DNA of 6,001 nt from a bacterium (lineage in GTDB: Bacteria; Oederibacteriota; JAJYGY01). The notes under the pieces were generated by a model, which was not told where the DNA came from, made no database searches, and saw nothing but the letters and a program-made list of their open reading frames with translations. The position numbers were made by a program, and so were the translations under genes. Shown here one piece after another: positions 1 through 6,001 of this stretch. The stretch lies in NCBI GenBank assembly GCA_021790555.1, contig JAJYGY010000031.1, positions 1-6,001 on the forward strand. Direction: 5' to 3'. Position 1 is the first letter of the stretch; each line of letters opens with the position of its first letter.

Positions 1-1
1 G

Positions 2-1210
2 CTGGACGTGGCGGCCCTGCGCGCCTCCATGGAGGAGCTGTGCCGGCGCCACGCGGCGCTGCGCGCCGCCTTCCCCGAGGGCCCCGGGGGCCCCGCGCAG
101 AGGATCCGGGACGCCTCGGGCCCGGATTTCGAAGAGGAGGACGCCTCGGCCCTTTCGGAAGCCGGGCTTTCGGCGCGCCTGCGCGCCGAGGAGGACCGGC
201 CCTTTGACCTGGAAAAAGGGCCCCTTTTCCGCGTCCGCCTTTTCAAGCTCCGCGAAGGGGGGCATGTCCTGGCCCTGGGCTTCCACCACATCATCTTCGA
301 CCTGTGGTCCTTCTCGCTGTGGATGCGCGAATGGCGCGACCTGTACCAGGCCTTCGCCTCCGGCGCGCCCGCAATGCCCTCCCTGCCGGGGCCGGACTTC
401 ACCGAAGCCTGCCTGGAGGAGGAACGCGCCCTGCGGGACGGTTCGCTGGAGGCCCACTGGGCCTACTGGAAGTCGCGCCTGGAGGGCGAGCTGCCCGTGC
501 TGAACCTGGCGACCGACCGGCCCAGGTCGGCGTGCGCCGGCGAGCCTCGGGCGGCGCATGAATCCCTGGCCCTGGAAGCGGGCCTGCTGGAGGGCCTCAG
601 GTCCTTCGCGGCCGCCCGGGGAGCCACCCTGCACATGTCCCTGCTGGCCGCCTTCCAGGCCCTGCTGTCCCGCTACACCGGGCAGGACGACATCCTGGTG
701 GGTTCACCCAGCTCGGGCCGGGGCCGGGCAAAGTGGGCCGGCACCATGGGCTACTTCGTCAACCCGCTGGTGTACCGCGCCGACCTTTCCGGCGATCCGG
801 GATTCTCCGGCTTCCTGGACCGCACCCGCCGGCGCGCCCTGGAAGCCCTGGAACATCAGGACCTGCCCCTGGGCCTGCTGGTGGAGAGGCTCAAGTTGCG
901 CCGCGAATCGGGCCGCCAGCCGCTTTTCCAGGCCATGTTCGCCTACGAAAAGGCCCCCCTGGACCACGAACAGGGCCTGACCCGCTTCCTGATGGAGCCC
1001 GGCGCCCGGCTGGACTGGGCCGGACTGGACCTGGAATCGCTCAACCTGCCCCAGCGCACCGCCGGATTCGACCTCACCCTGGTGGCCTATGAAAGCGGCC
1101 CGGAACTCCGCCTGACCCTGCACTACGATTCGCGGCTGTACGAAGGCGCCAGCGCCCGGCGCATGCTCAAACACCTGAGGAACCTTCTGGAATCGGCCCT
1201 GGCCGGCCCG
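2..1210 (+). other. Condensation domain (N-terminus outside window)
   Basis: This part of the NRPS forms the peptide bond between the upstream peptidyl carrier and the aminoacyl carrier of this module. The active-site motif is intact up to its last position: HHIIFDL at 284-304 keeps both histidines and the aspartate, but leucine replaces the usual glycine. The other core motifs follow in order: the SRYTGQDDILVG block near 668-712, the GYFVNP block near 749-766, and HQDLPLGLLVERL through PLFQAMF near 854-943. About 40-50 residues of a typical condensation domain are missing to the left. I could not decide from motifs alone whether it accepts an L- or D-configured upstream residue. Confidence 0.93.
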
Positions 1211-3922
1211 GAGGTTCCGCTGTCGCGCCTGAACCTGCTGGACGAGGACGAGCGCGGGACGCTCCTGCGGACCTGGAACGACACGGCCACCGATTTCCCG
1301 CGCCATCTCTGCGCCCACCAGCTCTTCGAAGCCCAGGCCCGCCGCCGCCCCGGGGCCCAGGCCCTGGCCTTCGAAGGGGAAAGCATGGCCTACGGGGAAC
1401 TCAACCGCCGCGCCAACCAGCTGGCCAACGCCCTCATCGGCATGGGGGTCCGGCCGGAAACCCTGGTGGGCATCTGCCTGGAAAGGTCCTTCAACATGGT
1501 CGTGGCCGTGCTGGCCGTGCTGAAGGCCGGCGGCGCCTACGTGCCCCTCGACCCCTCTTATCCCGCCGACCGGCTGGCCTTCATGCTCCAGGACTCGGCC
1601 GTGCCGGTGCTGCTGACCACCCGCGACCTGGAAGACCGGCTGCCCCGCCACGGCGCCGAGACGGTCTTTCTGGATTCGGACTGGCCCGAGATTTCGCACT
1701 ACGGCCAGGACGACCCCCTGACCGCGGTGAAGCCGGAAAACCTGGCTTATGTGATGTACACGTCCGGTTCCACGGGAAATCCCAAGGGCGTTTGTATCGC
1801 CCACCGTGGGATTGTGCGCCTTGTCACCAATACCAACTACCTGAAAATATCCCCCCAGGACGCGGTCGCCCAAGGGTCCACCTTCTCATTTGACGCCTGC
1901 ACGTTTGAGATCTGGTCCGCGTTGGCAAACGGGGCGAAATTGGCCATTCTCCCGAAGGAGACCGTCCTTTCCCCCCTCGCGTACCGAAAGGCGGTGGCCG
2001 AAAACCGGATTACCGTGGCTCTGATCCCCACGGGGTTGTTCAACCAGCACGCCTCCTCCACCCCGGAATGCTTCGAGTCCATCGAACAACTGTTTGTCGG
2101 AGGGGATGTCCTCGACGCGACTTGCCTGCGCAAGGTCGTGCGGGCAAGGGGAGGCAAGAAGGTCATCAATCTTTATGGGCCCACCGAGGCGACCGTGGTG
2201 GCAACCTATGAAGCCACCGACGGATCCGGGCCGGAACTTTCCATTCCGATTGGAAAGCCCATTTCCAACACGCAGGTATATGTTCTCGACCCACACCACC
2301 ATCCCTGCCCCGTCAATGTTCCCGGCGAACTTTACGTTGGCGGAGTTGGAACTGCCACCAAGTACTGGCGCAGGGACGACCTCACCGTGGAGCGCTTTGT
2401 TCCAAACCCCTTTGACCTTACCGGAACCAGCCGTCTTTACAAGACCGGGGATTCCGCGATGTGGCAGCCCGACGGCAAACTCCAATTTCTCGGACGCCTG
2501 GACACCCAGGTGAAAGTCCGCGGCTTCAGGATCGAACTGGGGGAAATCGAAGCGGCCCTCGCCGGGAACCCTATGATCCAGGAAGCAGTGGTGCTGGCCG
2601 TGTCCACGTCGCTCGGCCTCAAGAAACTGATCGCCTTTCTCACCCTGAAAGGCGACAAAGGCTTCAAGGCGGACCATTTAAGGAGCCAGCTCAAGAAACA
2701 GCTTCCGGAATTCATGATTCCAGCGCGATTTCTGGTTCTCCCCTCTCTTCCGCTCAATTCAAGCGGAAAAATTGATCGGCTGGGCCTGGCCACGACGGCA
2801 AAGAACGCGTTCGCCGAGGGCCAAAGCGGGGATGATCCGCTTTCCGGCAAAACTCCGACCGAAGGCCGTTTGACCGAGATCTGGCAGCAAGTGCTTCAGA
2901 CAAGCCCTATCGGGATCGAAGACGACTTTTTCGACCTGGGCGGGCATTCCCTGCTGGCCGTGCAACTGGCCTCCCGCCTGAAGGCGGAATTGAACTTCCA
3001 TCTCAATCTCTCTGATTTCTTCCGCGCGCCGACCATCCGGGCCTTGGCCGATTCGATCGACCAGGCCGGACCGGAAAAGCCCGTACACCAGGACGAGGGA
3101 CCTCTGGTGAAGATTCAGACAAAGGGCCTCAAGCGGCCCTTCTTCTGCGTGCACCCGGTGGGAGGCACGGTGTTCTGCTACCACGAGCTTTCCCGGGCCC
3201 TGGGCAGCAGCCAGCCCTTCCTGGGGCTGGAGGCTCCGGGAGTGCGAGGTGGCGCCCCCCTGGAACGCATCGAGGCCATGACCTCGCGTTACCTGGACGT
3301 GGTCCAGAAGGTGCAGCCCCAGGGGCCCTACCTCCTTGGCGGCTGGTCCATGGGAGGACTGGTGGCCTATGAGATGGCCAGGCAGATGCTGTTGCGGGGC
3401 CAGTCGGTGGCCGACCTGGTGCTCATCGACTCCTACCTGCCCGTGTTCTGGGGCATGGACGTGCCGCAAAACGACGAATTCGCGCTGGCCGGCCTTTTCC
3501 GCCAGGACGCCGAGGCATTGTGGCAGGTGGCCTTAAACCCGGCTGTTCCCTCCACGGAAACCAATTCCAGCCTGGAAGGACTGCCCGCCGGGGAACGCCA
3601 GGCCCTGTTGCGGGTCTTCAAAGCCCACCTGAAGGCCATCAGCCAATACAAGGCCGGCCGCTACCAGGGCCCGGTGGACCTTTTCCTGGCCGAACGCACG
3701 CCCTTGGCGACCCGGTGGCAGGCCATGCGGGGCTGGGAAGAGCTTGCCGGAAAGGGTCTGCGCGTGCATGGCCTGGCCGGGGACCACTACAACATCCTCG
3801 GCCGGGAGAAGGTCCCCGCCCTGGCCGCCAAGATCGAGGAGTGCTTCCAGGAAGCCGAACAGGTTCGCTGGCCCGATCCCCTGGGAACCCTTTTTCCGGG
3901 ATCCCTGTCTGCGGTGGCTTGA
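2..3922 (+). CDS. NRPS terminal module, C-A-PCP-TE (5' partial)
   Basis: Final module of a nonribosomal peptide synthetase: it activates one amino acid, joins it to the upstream peptide and releases the product. The frame is open to the left edge, and its first residues (LDVAALRASMEELCRRH) are already inside a condensation domain, so the GTG at 8 is not the true start. Residues are numbered from that codon. Condensation, 1 to about 400: HHIIFDL at 93-99, QDDILVGSPSSGR at 226-238, GYFVNPLVYR at 248-257. Adenylation, about 436-930: AYVPLDPSYP at 510-519, YTSGSTGNPKG at 584-594, FDACTFE at 628-634, NLYGPTEAT at 721-729, YKTGD at 811-815, RGFRIELGEIE at 838-848, and lysine 921 in SGKIDR. Carrier: LGGHSLL with phosphopantetheine serine 981. 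Thioesterase, about 1043-1290: GWSMGG with nucleophile serine 1114, aspartate 1141 and GDH histidine 1260. All catalytic motifs look intact. No epimerase or methyltransferase domain is present. The stop TGA is at 3920-3922. Family assignment is very secure; the product is unknown. Confidence 0.97.
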   Translation: MDVAALRASMEELCRRHAALRAAFPEGPGGPAQRIRDASGPDFEEEDASALSEAGLSARLRAEEDRPFDLEKGPLFRVRLFKLREGGHVLALGFHHIIFDLWSFSLWMREWRDLYQAFASGAPAMPSLPGPDFTEACLEEERALRDGSLEAHWAYWKSRLEGELPVLNLATDRPRSACAGEPRAAHESLALEAGLLEGLRSFAAARGATLHMSLLAAFQALLSRYTGQDDILVGSPSSGRGRAKWAGTMGYFVNPLVYRADLSGDPGFSGFLDRTRRRALEALEHQDLPLGLLVERLKLRRESGRQPLFQAMFAYEKAPLDHEQGLTRFLMEPGARLDWAGLDLESLNLPQRTAGFDLTLVAYESGPELRLTLHYDSRLYEGASARRMLKHLRNLLESALAGPEVPLSRLNLLDEDERGTLLRTWNDTATDFPRHLCAHQLFEAQARRRPGAQALAFEGESMAYGELNRRANQLANALIGMGVRPETLVGICLERSFNMVVAVLAVLKAGGAYVPLDPSYPADRLAFMLQDSAVPVLLTTRDLEDRLPRHGAETVFLDSDWPEISHYGQDDPLTAVKPENLAYVMYTSGSTGNPKGVCIAHRGIVRLVTNTNYLKISPQDAVAQGSTFSFDACTFEIWSALANGAKLAILPKETVLSPLAYRKAVAENRITVALIPTGLFNQHASSTPECFESIEQLFVGGDVLDATCLRKVVRARGGKKVINLYGPTEATVVATYEATDGSGPELSIPIGKPISNTQVYVLDPHHHPCPVNVPGELYVGGVGTATKYWRRDDLTVERFVPNPFDLTGTSRLYKTGDSAMWQPDGKLQFLGRLDTQVKVRGFRIELGEIEAALAGNPMIQEAVVLAVSTSLGLKKLIAFLTLKGDKGFKADHLRSQLKKQLPEFMIPARFLVLPSLPLNSSGKIDRLGLATTAKNAFAEGQSGDDPLSGKTPTEGRLTEIWQQVLQTSPIGIEDDFFDLGGHSLLAVQLASRLKAELNFHLNLSDFFRAPTIRALADSIDQAGPEKPVHQDEGPLVKIQTKGLKRPFFCVHPVGGTVFCYHELSRALGSSQPFLGLEAPGVRGGAPLERIEAMTSRYLDVVQKVQPQGPYLLGGWSMGGLVAYEMARQMLLRGQSVADLVLIDSYLPVFWGMDVPQNDEFALAGLFRQDAEALWQVALNPAVPSTETNSSLEGLPAGERQALLRVFKAHLKAISQYKAGRYQGPVDLFLAERTPLATRWQAMRGWEELAGKGLRVHGLAGDHYNILGREKVPALAAKIEECFQEAEQVRWPDPLGTLFPGSLSAVA
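1313..2797 (+). other. Adenylation domain
   Basis: This part of the NRPS activates an amino acid as its adenylate and loads it onto the carrier. All ten conventional core motifs (A1-A10) can be found in order. Aligning by eye to gramicidin synthetase GrsA gives a ten-residue specificity code of D629, A630, F633, L672, F696, G698, L722, V730, V731 and K921 (DAFLFGLVVK). The leading aspartate and final lysine are those expected for an alpha-amino acid substrate. The remaining residues are mostly hydrophobic, which favours an aliphatic or aromatic side chain. I do not recognise an exact match to a characterised code, so the substrate is not assigned. Confidence 0.93.
1745..3130 (+). other. Lower-GC segment within the NRPS gene
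   Basis: Hand counts of sampled 60-base lines show a step in composition. Lines starting at 1381, 1501 and 1561 are about 67-73% GC. Lines from 1861 to 2641 are about 52-62%. Lines from 2761 to 3121 are about 58-63%. Lines 3181 and 3241 return to about 67-75%. Codons such as TTT, AAA, ATT, GTT and AAT become frequent inside the segment. The left edge falls at the A3 motif (YTSGSTG, near 1748) and the right edge in the linker between the carrier and thioesterase domains. Reading frame and domain order are uninterrupted. Edges are approximate, to within perhaps 60 bases. Confidence 0.7.
2861..3062 (+). other. Peptidyl carrier (thiolation) domain
   Basis: This is a compact carrier domain of about 67 residues between the adenylation and thioesterase domains. 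It begins at TPTEGRLTEIW and contains DDFFDLGGHSLLAVQLASRL. Serine 981 (codon at 2948-2950) is the predicted phosphopantetheine attachment site. The GGHSL form, rather than GGDSI, is usual for carriers not followed by an epimerase, which agrees with the thioesterase next to it. The phosphopantetheinyl transferase encoded immediately downstream is the obvious activating enzyme. Confidence 0.95.
3134..3880 (+). other. Type I thioesterase (release) domain
   Basis: This C-terminal alpha/beta-hydrolase domain takes the finished peptide from the carrier and releases it by hydrolysis or macrocyclisation. It opens with FFCVHPVGGTVFCYHELSRAL. The nucleophile elbow GGWSMGG contains serine 1114 (codon at 3347-3349). 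The acid is likely aspartate 1141 in LVLIDSYLP, and the base is histidine 1260 in LAGDHYNIL. About 40 residues follow the histidine before the stop. Presence in cis marks this as the terminal module of the assembly line. The sequence does not show whether the product is linear or cyclic. Confidence 0.95.
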
Positions 3923-3950
3923 TGCCAGCTTCGGCTCCCAACCTTTTCAT

Positions 3951-3955
3951 GGAGG
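3951..3955 (+). promoter_or_regulatory. Ribosome binding site for the PPTase GTG start
   Basis: GGAGG lies 5 bases before the GTG at 3961 and is the best Shine-Dalgarno match near the start of this gene. It supports GTG 3961 over ATG 3922 (weak GGTGG upstream), ATG 3949 (nothing visible upstream) and ATG 4009 (nothing visible upstream). Confidence 0.6.
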
Positions 3956-3960
3956 AATCC

Positions 3961-4734
3961 GTGCCGGGACTTTCCGGGATTTTTTTGGACAACAAACTTT
4001 TGAATTCCATGCCTCCCATCCTTCCGGATGAAGTGCATCTCTTTCATCTCGACCTGGACCTTCCGGAATCCGCCTTGCGCGCGCTGGCCTGGAACCTCAC
4101 TGACGAGGAGAGGGACAGGGCACGCGGAATGCGCTTTCAAGTGCACCGACGGCGCTTTGTTGCCGCGCACGGCATCCTGAACCTGTTGCTGTCTCGGTAC
4201 CTCTCCATTCCCACGAGCCGGCTTCGCTTTGCCAAAGCAAAAGGCGGAAAACCTATGTTGGGGCTCCAGGAACTGCCCTTCTGGCAGGAGACCCCCCGGC
4301 CCCAGGACCTCCGCTTCAACCTTTCCCATTCCGGGGACAAAGCCCTACTGGCTTTCGCGATAGGAAGCGACGTGGGCGTTGATCTGGAAGAGGAAAGGGA
4401 GGATCCACTTCTGACCAGCCTGGTTTCCCAATATTTTTCCCGGGGAGAGCGCGACTGGTTTTCCACCCTTGAACCCGAAGAACGCACCCCAGCCTTTTAC
4501 CAATGCTGGACACTCAAGGAGGCTTACCTCAAGGCGGTGGGGGCGGGCTTGGCGGAGTCCCTGGACTCCTTCGACGCGTATTTGCGTGGGGAGGAGGTCG
4601 TATTTTCCTTGCCGGAAAATCCGCGGAGGGGATGTTCCTGGCTTCTGCGGCCCATCATGATGCCGGATGGCTTCAAGGGTGCCTTGGCCTTTCAAGGCAA
4701 GGAATTCAACCTGATTTTCCCACATACATTTTAG
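3961..4734 (+). CDS. Sfp-type 4'-phosphopantetheinyl transferase
   Basis: Transfers the 4'-phosphopantetheine arm of coenzyme A to the conserved serine of carrier domains, here most likely serine 981 of the adjacent NRPS. From GTG 3961 the protein has 257 residues, near the usual 220-250 for the Sfp group. Visible family motifs are the basic RRRFVAAHG block (63-71), GGKP (95-98), FNLSHSGD (119-126), VGVDLEE (138-144) and WTLKEAYLKAVGAGL (183-197). Predicted Mg2+ ligands are D141, E143 and E187, and K186 and K191 of the WxxKEAxxK motif are present. This form places it in the W/KEA subgroup, the one containing Sfp, which serves secondary metabolism. The start is uncertain: ATG 3922 overlaps the NRPS stop by one base as TGATG (270 residues), and ATG 4009 would give 241 residues and still begin before the first conserved block. 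GTG 3961 is chosen for its GGAGG. Gene order implies co-transcription with the NRPS. Confidence 0.95.
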   Translation: MPGLSGIFLDNKLLNSMPPILPDEVHLFHLDLDLPESALRALAWNLTDEERDRARGMRFQVHRRRFVAAHGILNLLLSRYLSIPTSRLRFAKAKGGKPMLGLQELPFWQETPRPQDLRFNLSHSGDKALLAFAIGSDVGVDLEEEREDPLLTSLVSQYFSRGERDWFSTLEPEERTPAFYQCWTLKEAYLKAVGAGLAESLDSFDAYLRGEEVVFSLPENPRRGCSWLLRPIMMPDGFKGALAFQGKEFNLIFPHTF

Positions 4735-4737
4735 AGG
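4733..4737 (+). promoter_or_regulatory. Ribosome binding site for the membrane sensor gene
   Basis: AGAGG overlaps the TAG stop of the phosphopantetheinyl transferase gene and sits 5 bases before the ATG at 4743. It fixes this ATG as the start and implies that the two genes are translated from one transcript, possibly with coupling. Confidence 0.6.
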
Positions 4738-4742
4738 CCTCC

Positions 4743-6001
4743 ATGATATGGACACAAAGATCGGTTGCGCTCCTTCTGGCGGCGACCATCAACCTGCTCC
4801 TGGCGAGTTTTATTTACTGGCGTTACCGCCAGCGCCGCCTTGCCAAAATCCTGGCCATCAACATTTTTCTTCTGGCGGGTTACACGGCAATCCTGTTCTA
4901 TTTGGCGACCACTCCGAGCAGGGCCTCCGCGGAACATTTTCTTAGAATTTTCTGTCCGGACCTGTACTTCATGATGCCGCTTTTGTTCTGGTTTTCCGCA
5001 TTGTTTGCCCGAATGGAAAGCAAAACCACCAAACGGATCACTCGATGGGGGCTTTTTTTCGCCTCCCTCATCAGTTTCGTCGCTTGGCTTCATGTCTTCC
5101 CGCAGAAAATGGAGCGGTCCGGAGATCTGGGCTGGTTCCCTTCCAATGACCCGCTTTATTGGCGCGTCGCAATTCCGTTTTGTGCCTTCTATTCCTTCCT
5201 AGGCTTGGCGATCGTGGGATTCAGGTATTTCCACCCATCTTCAAAAAAAGAGAAAAACCAAATGAAGCTCTTTTTCGCCGCACACCTGCTGTTCTTTGTT
5301 CTTGCATGCTGCAACACGGTCGCCTCCCTGCGGGCCCTTGGAGCTTTTGGTCCCGTGGTTTTCGCTGGCATCCTCAGTTACGCTATCACCCAGCACCGGC
5401 TTCTTGATTTGAATTTGGTCCTCAAAAAAGGTTTCGCGGCTGTTGCGTTGGCCTTCGGCTTGATCTTGGGCTTCGTCATGCTGTTTTCAGCACTGCCCGG
5501 CCTGCTACAAGAGCATTTCAAGAGCCCCCCAGACGCCCTGTTGCCTGTTTTTTCCATATTATTGGTTTGGCTTTACCGTCCGGCGAAGCGCTTTTTTCGA
5601 CACACCAGCGAAGTCCTGCTGGGCATAAAAAAAATAGACCTGAAGAGGGAACTTTTGGACCTTTCCGTGCTGACTTCCAAGGCCTCCGGGATGGACGACA
5701 AAGCCTGCCTCAGGGCCGTCTGCGACAAAATCCGGGCCGATTTGGACCTGGAAAAATGCATGGTTCTGGCCCGCGATCCCCAGGATTGGCATTTCGAAAT
5801 GAAAATCAGCAGCCCGGCACCACAGGGTCTCAGCCCCGTGGTGCTGGATGAATCGCGCCTATACAGGCTGCTGGATTCGATGGCTTCGTGGATTGAGCTG
5901 GAGGAATGGATGGCCCAGAGGGTCGAAGCCCCGTCGCTTTCCGAAAGCCTGGTTCAGGAGTTGGATTTCCTGGGAATCCAAGCCGTTTTCCCGGTTAAAG
6001 T
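4743..6001 (+). CDS. 7TM-GAF membrane sensor, probable histidine kinase (3' partial)
   Basis: This frame is open from the ATG to the right edge, giving 419 residues with no stop. The N-terminal 280 residues are strongly hydrophobic, with likely membrane segments near 7-25, 36-55, 72-90, 101-119, 139-162, 174-196 and 200-215, then two more near 231-252 and 264-278. The seventh is followed by LSYAITQHRLLDLNLVLKKG (211-230). This resembles the YAI-x-YRLLDI-x-VIRRG junction found after the N-terminal seven-helix region of many sensor histidine kinases. A basic stretch (RPAKRFFRH) and a helical linker lead into a probable GAF domain from about residue 305, with the typical LDLEKCMVLARD strand and a late ELDFLGIQAVFPVK strand at the edge. 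The output domain is not in the window. A histidine kinase is most likely, but similar sensory halves also precede other signalling outputs. It starts 8 bases after the transferase stop, so it is probably in the NRPS operon. GC is lower (about 52-55% in sampled lines), partly due to its hydrophobic codons. Confidence 0.85.
   Translation, partial: MIWTQRSVALLLAATINLLLASFIYWRYRQRRLAKILAINIFLLAGYTAILFYLATTPSRASAEHFLRIFCPDLYFMMPLLFWFSALFARMESKTTKRITRWGLFFASLISFVAWLHVFPQKMERSGDLGWFPSNDPLYWRVAIPFCAFYSFLGLAIVGFRYFHPSSKKEKNQMKLFFAAHLLFFVLACCNTVASLRALGAFGPVVFAGILSYAITQHRLLDLNLVLKKGFAAVALAFGLILGFVMLFSALPGLLQEHFKSPPDALLPVFSILLVWLYRPAKRFFRHTSEVLLGIKKIDLKRELLDLSVLTSKASGMDDKACLRAVCDKIRADLDLEKCMVLARDPQDWHFEMKISSPAPQGLSPVVLDESRLYRLLDSMASWIELEEWMAQRVEAPSLSESLVQELDFLGIQAVFPVK

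Noticed and set aside
704..1873. A 389-residue open frame on the minus strand opposite the NRPS
   Set aside because: It is antisense to intact condensation and adenylation motifs, its composition (rich in G, Q, V and H) mirrors the high-GC codons of the + strand, and it shows no recognisable domain.
1886..2677. A 263-residue minus-strand open frame opposite the adenylation core, with another at 2759-3469
   Set aside because: Both are shadows of the NRPS frame in GC-rich DNA, with no motif, no ribosome binding site that I can see, and full overlap with a secure gene.
3520..3921. Extension of the transferase frame upstream into the NRPS gene, giving 404 residues
   Set aside because: The extra residues lie out of frame over the thioesterase domain, have low-complexity G/R/P composition, and precede the family's normal N-terminus.
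3894..3986. Possible terminator between the NRPS and transferase genes (CCGGGATCCC region followed by the T7 tract)
   Set aside because: The GGGATCCC palindrome is about 75 bases from the T-run, and the repeats before the T-run (CCGGGA twice) are direct, not inverted, so no stem precedes the T tract.
4734..4741. Perfect 8-base palindrome GAGGCCTC overlapping the sensor's ribosome binding site
   Set aside because: It is too short, with no loop, to form a stable hairpin or to be called an operator. It may simply be the Shine-Dalgarno followed by chance bases.
5559..5851. Short open frames on both strands at the right end (77 and 94 residues)
   Set aside because: They overlap the continuous sensor frame, which has coherent membrane segments and a GAF-like region. 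These are out-of-frame shadows.

Overview
The window is the 3' end of a nonribosomal peptide synthetase (NRPS) locus. Three genes lie tightly packed on the + strand, with almost no non-coding DNA. GC content is high (about 70% in much of the NRPS by hand counts of sampled lines, nearer 52-63% further downstream), and codons ending in C or G are favoured. The Shine-Dalgarno-led, overlapping gene layout and the two-component-type sensor point to a GC-rich bacterium. A Gram-negative of the deltaproteobacterial or acidobacterial kind would fit, but I cannot name the taxon from sequence alone.

Region by region: bases 2-3922 encode the last module of an NRPS. Its order is condensation (its first few dozen residues lie upstream of the window), adenylation, peptidyl carrier and type I thioesterase, followed by the stop codon. 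Bases 3961-4734 (possibly from 3922) encode a W/KEA-type Sfp-like 4'-phosphopantetheinyl transferase. Bases 4743-6001 hold an open frame that runs off the right edge. It encodes a polytopic membrane protein with the N-terminal seven-transmembrane sensor architecture typical of certain histidine kinases, followed by the start of a GAF-like domain; its output domain is outside the window.

How the genes fit together: the phosphopantetheinyl transferase would attach the phosphopantetheine arm to the carrier-domain serine of the NRPS. The final module would then select one probably hydrophobic amino acid, condense it onto the upstream peptide, and release the product by hydrolysis or cyclisation. 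The membrane sensor, 8 bases after the transferase stop and with its own ribosome binding site, is probably co-transcribed and may regulate or respond to the pathway; that link is inference.

The most interesting structural signal is a compositional mosaic in the NRPS gene. The stretch from the A3 motif of the adenylation domain to the carrier/thioesterase linker (about 1745-3130) has clearly lower GC and different codon choice than the flanking condensation/early adenylation and thioesterase regions. It contains all the substrate-specificity residues, which suggests a past exchange of the adenylation core. I see no tRNA, rRNA, CRISPR array, insertion sequence or clear intrinsic terminator.
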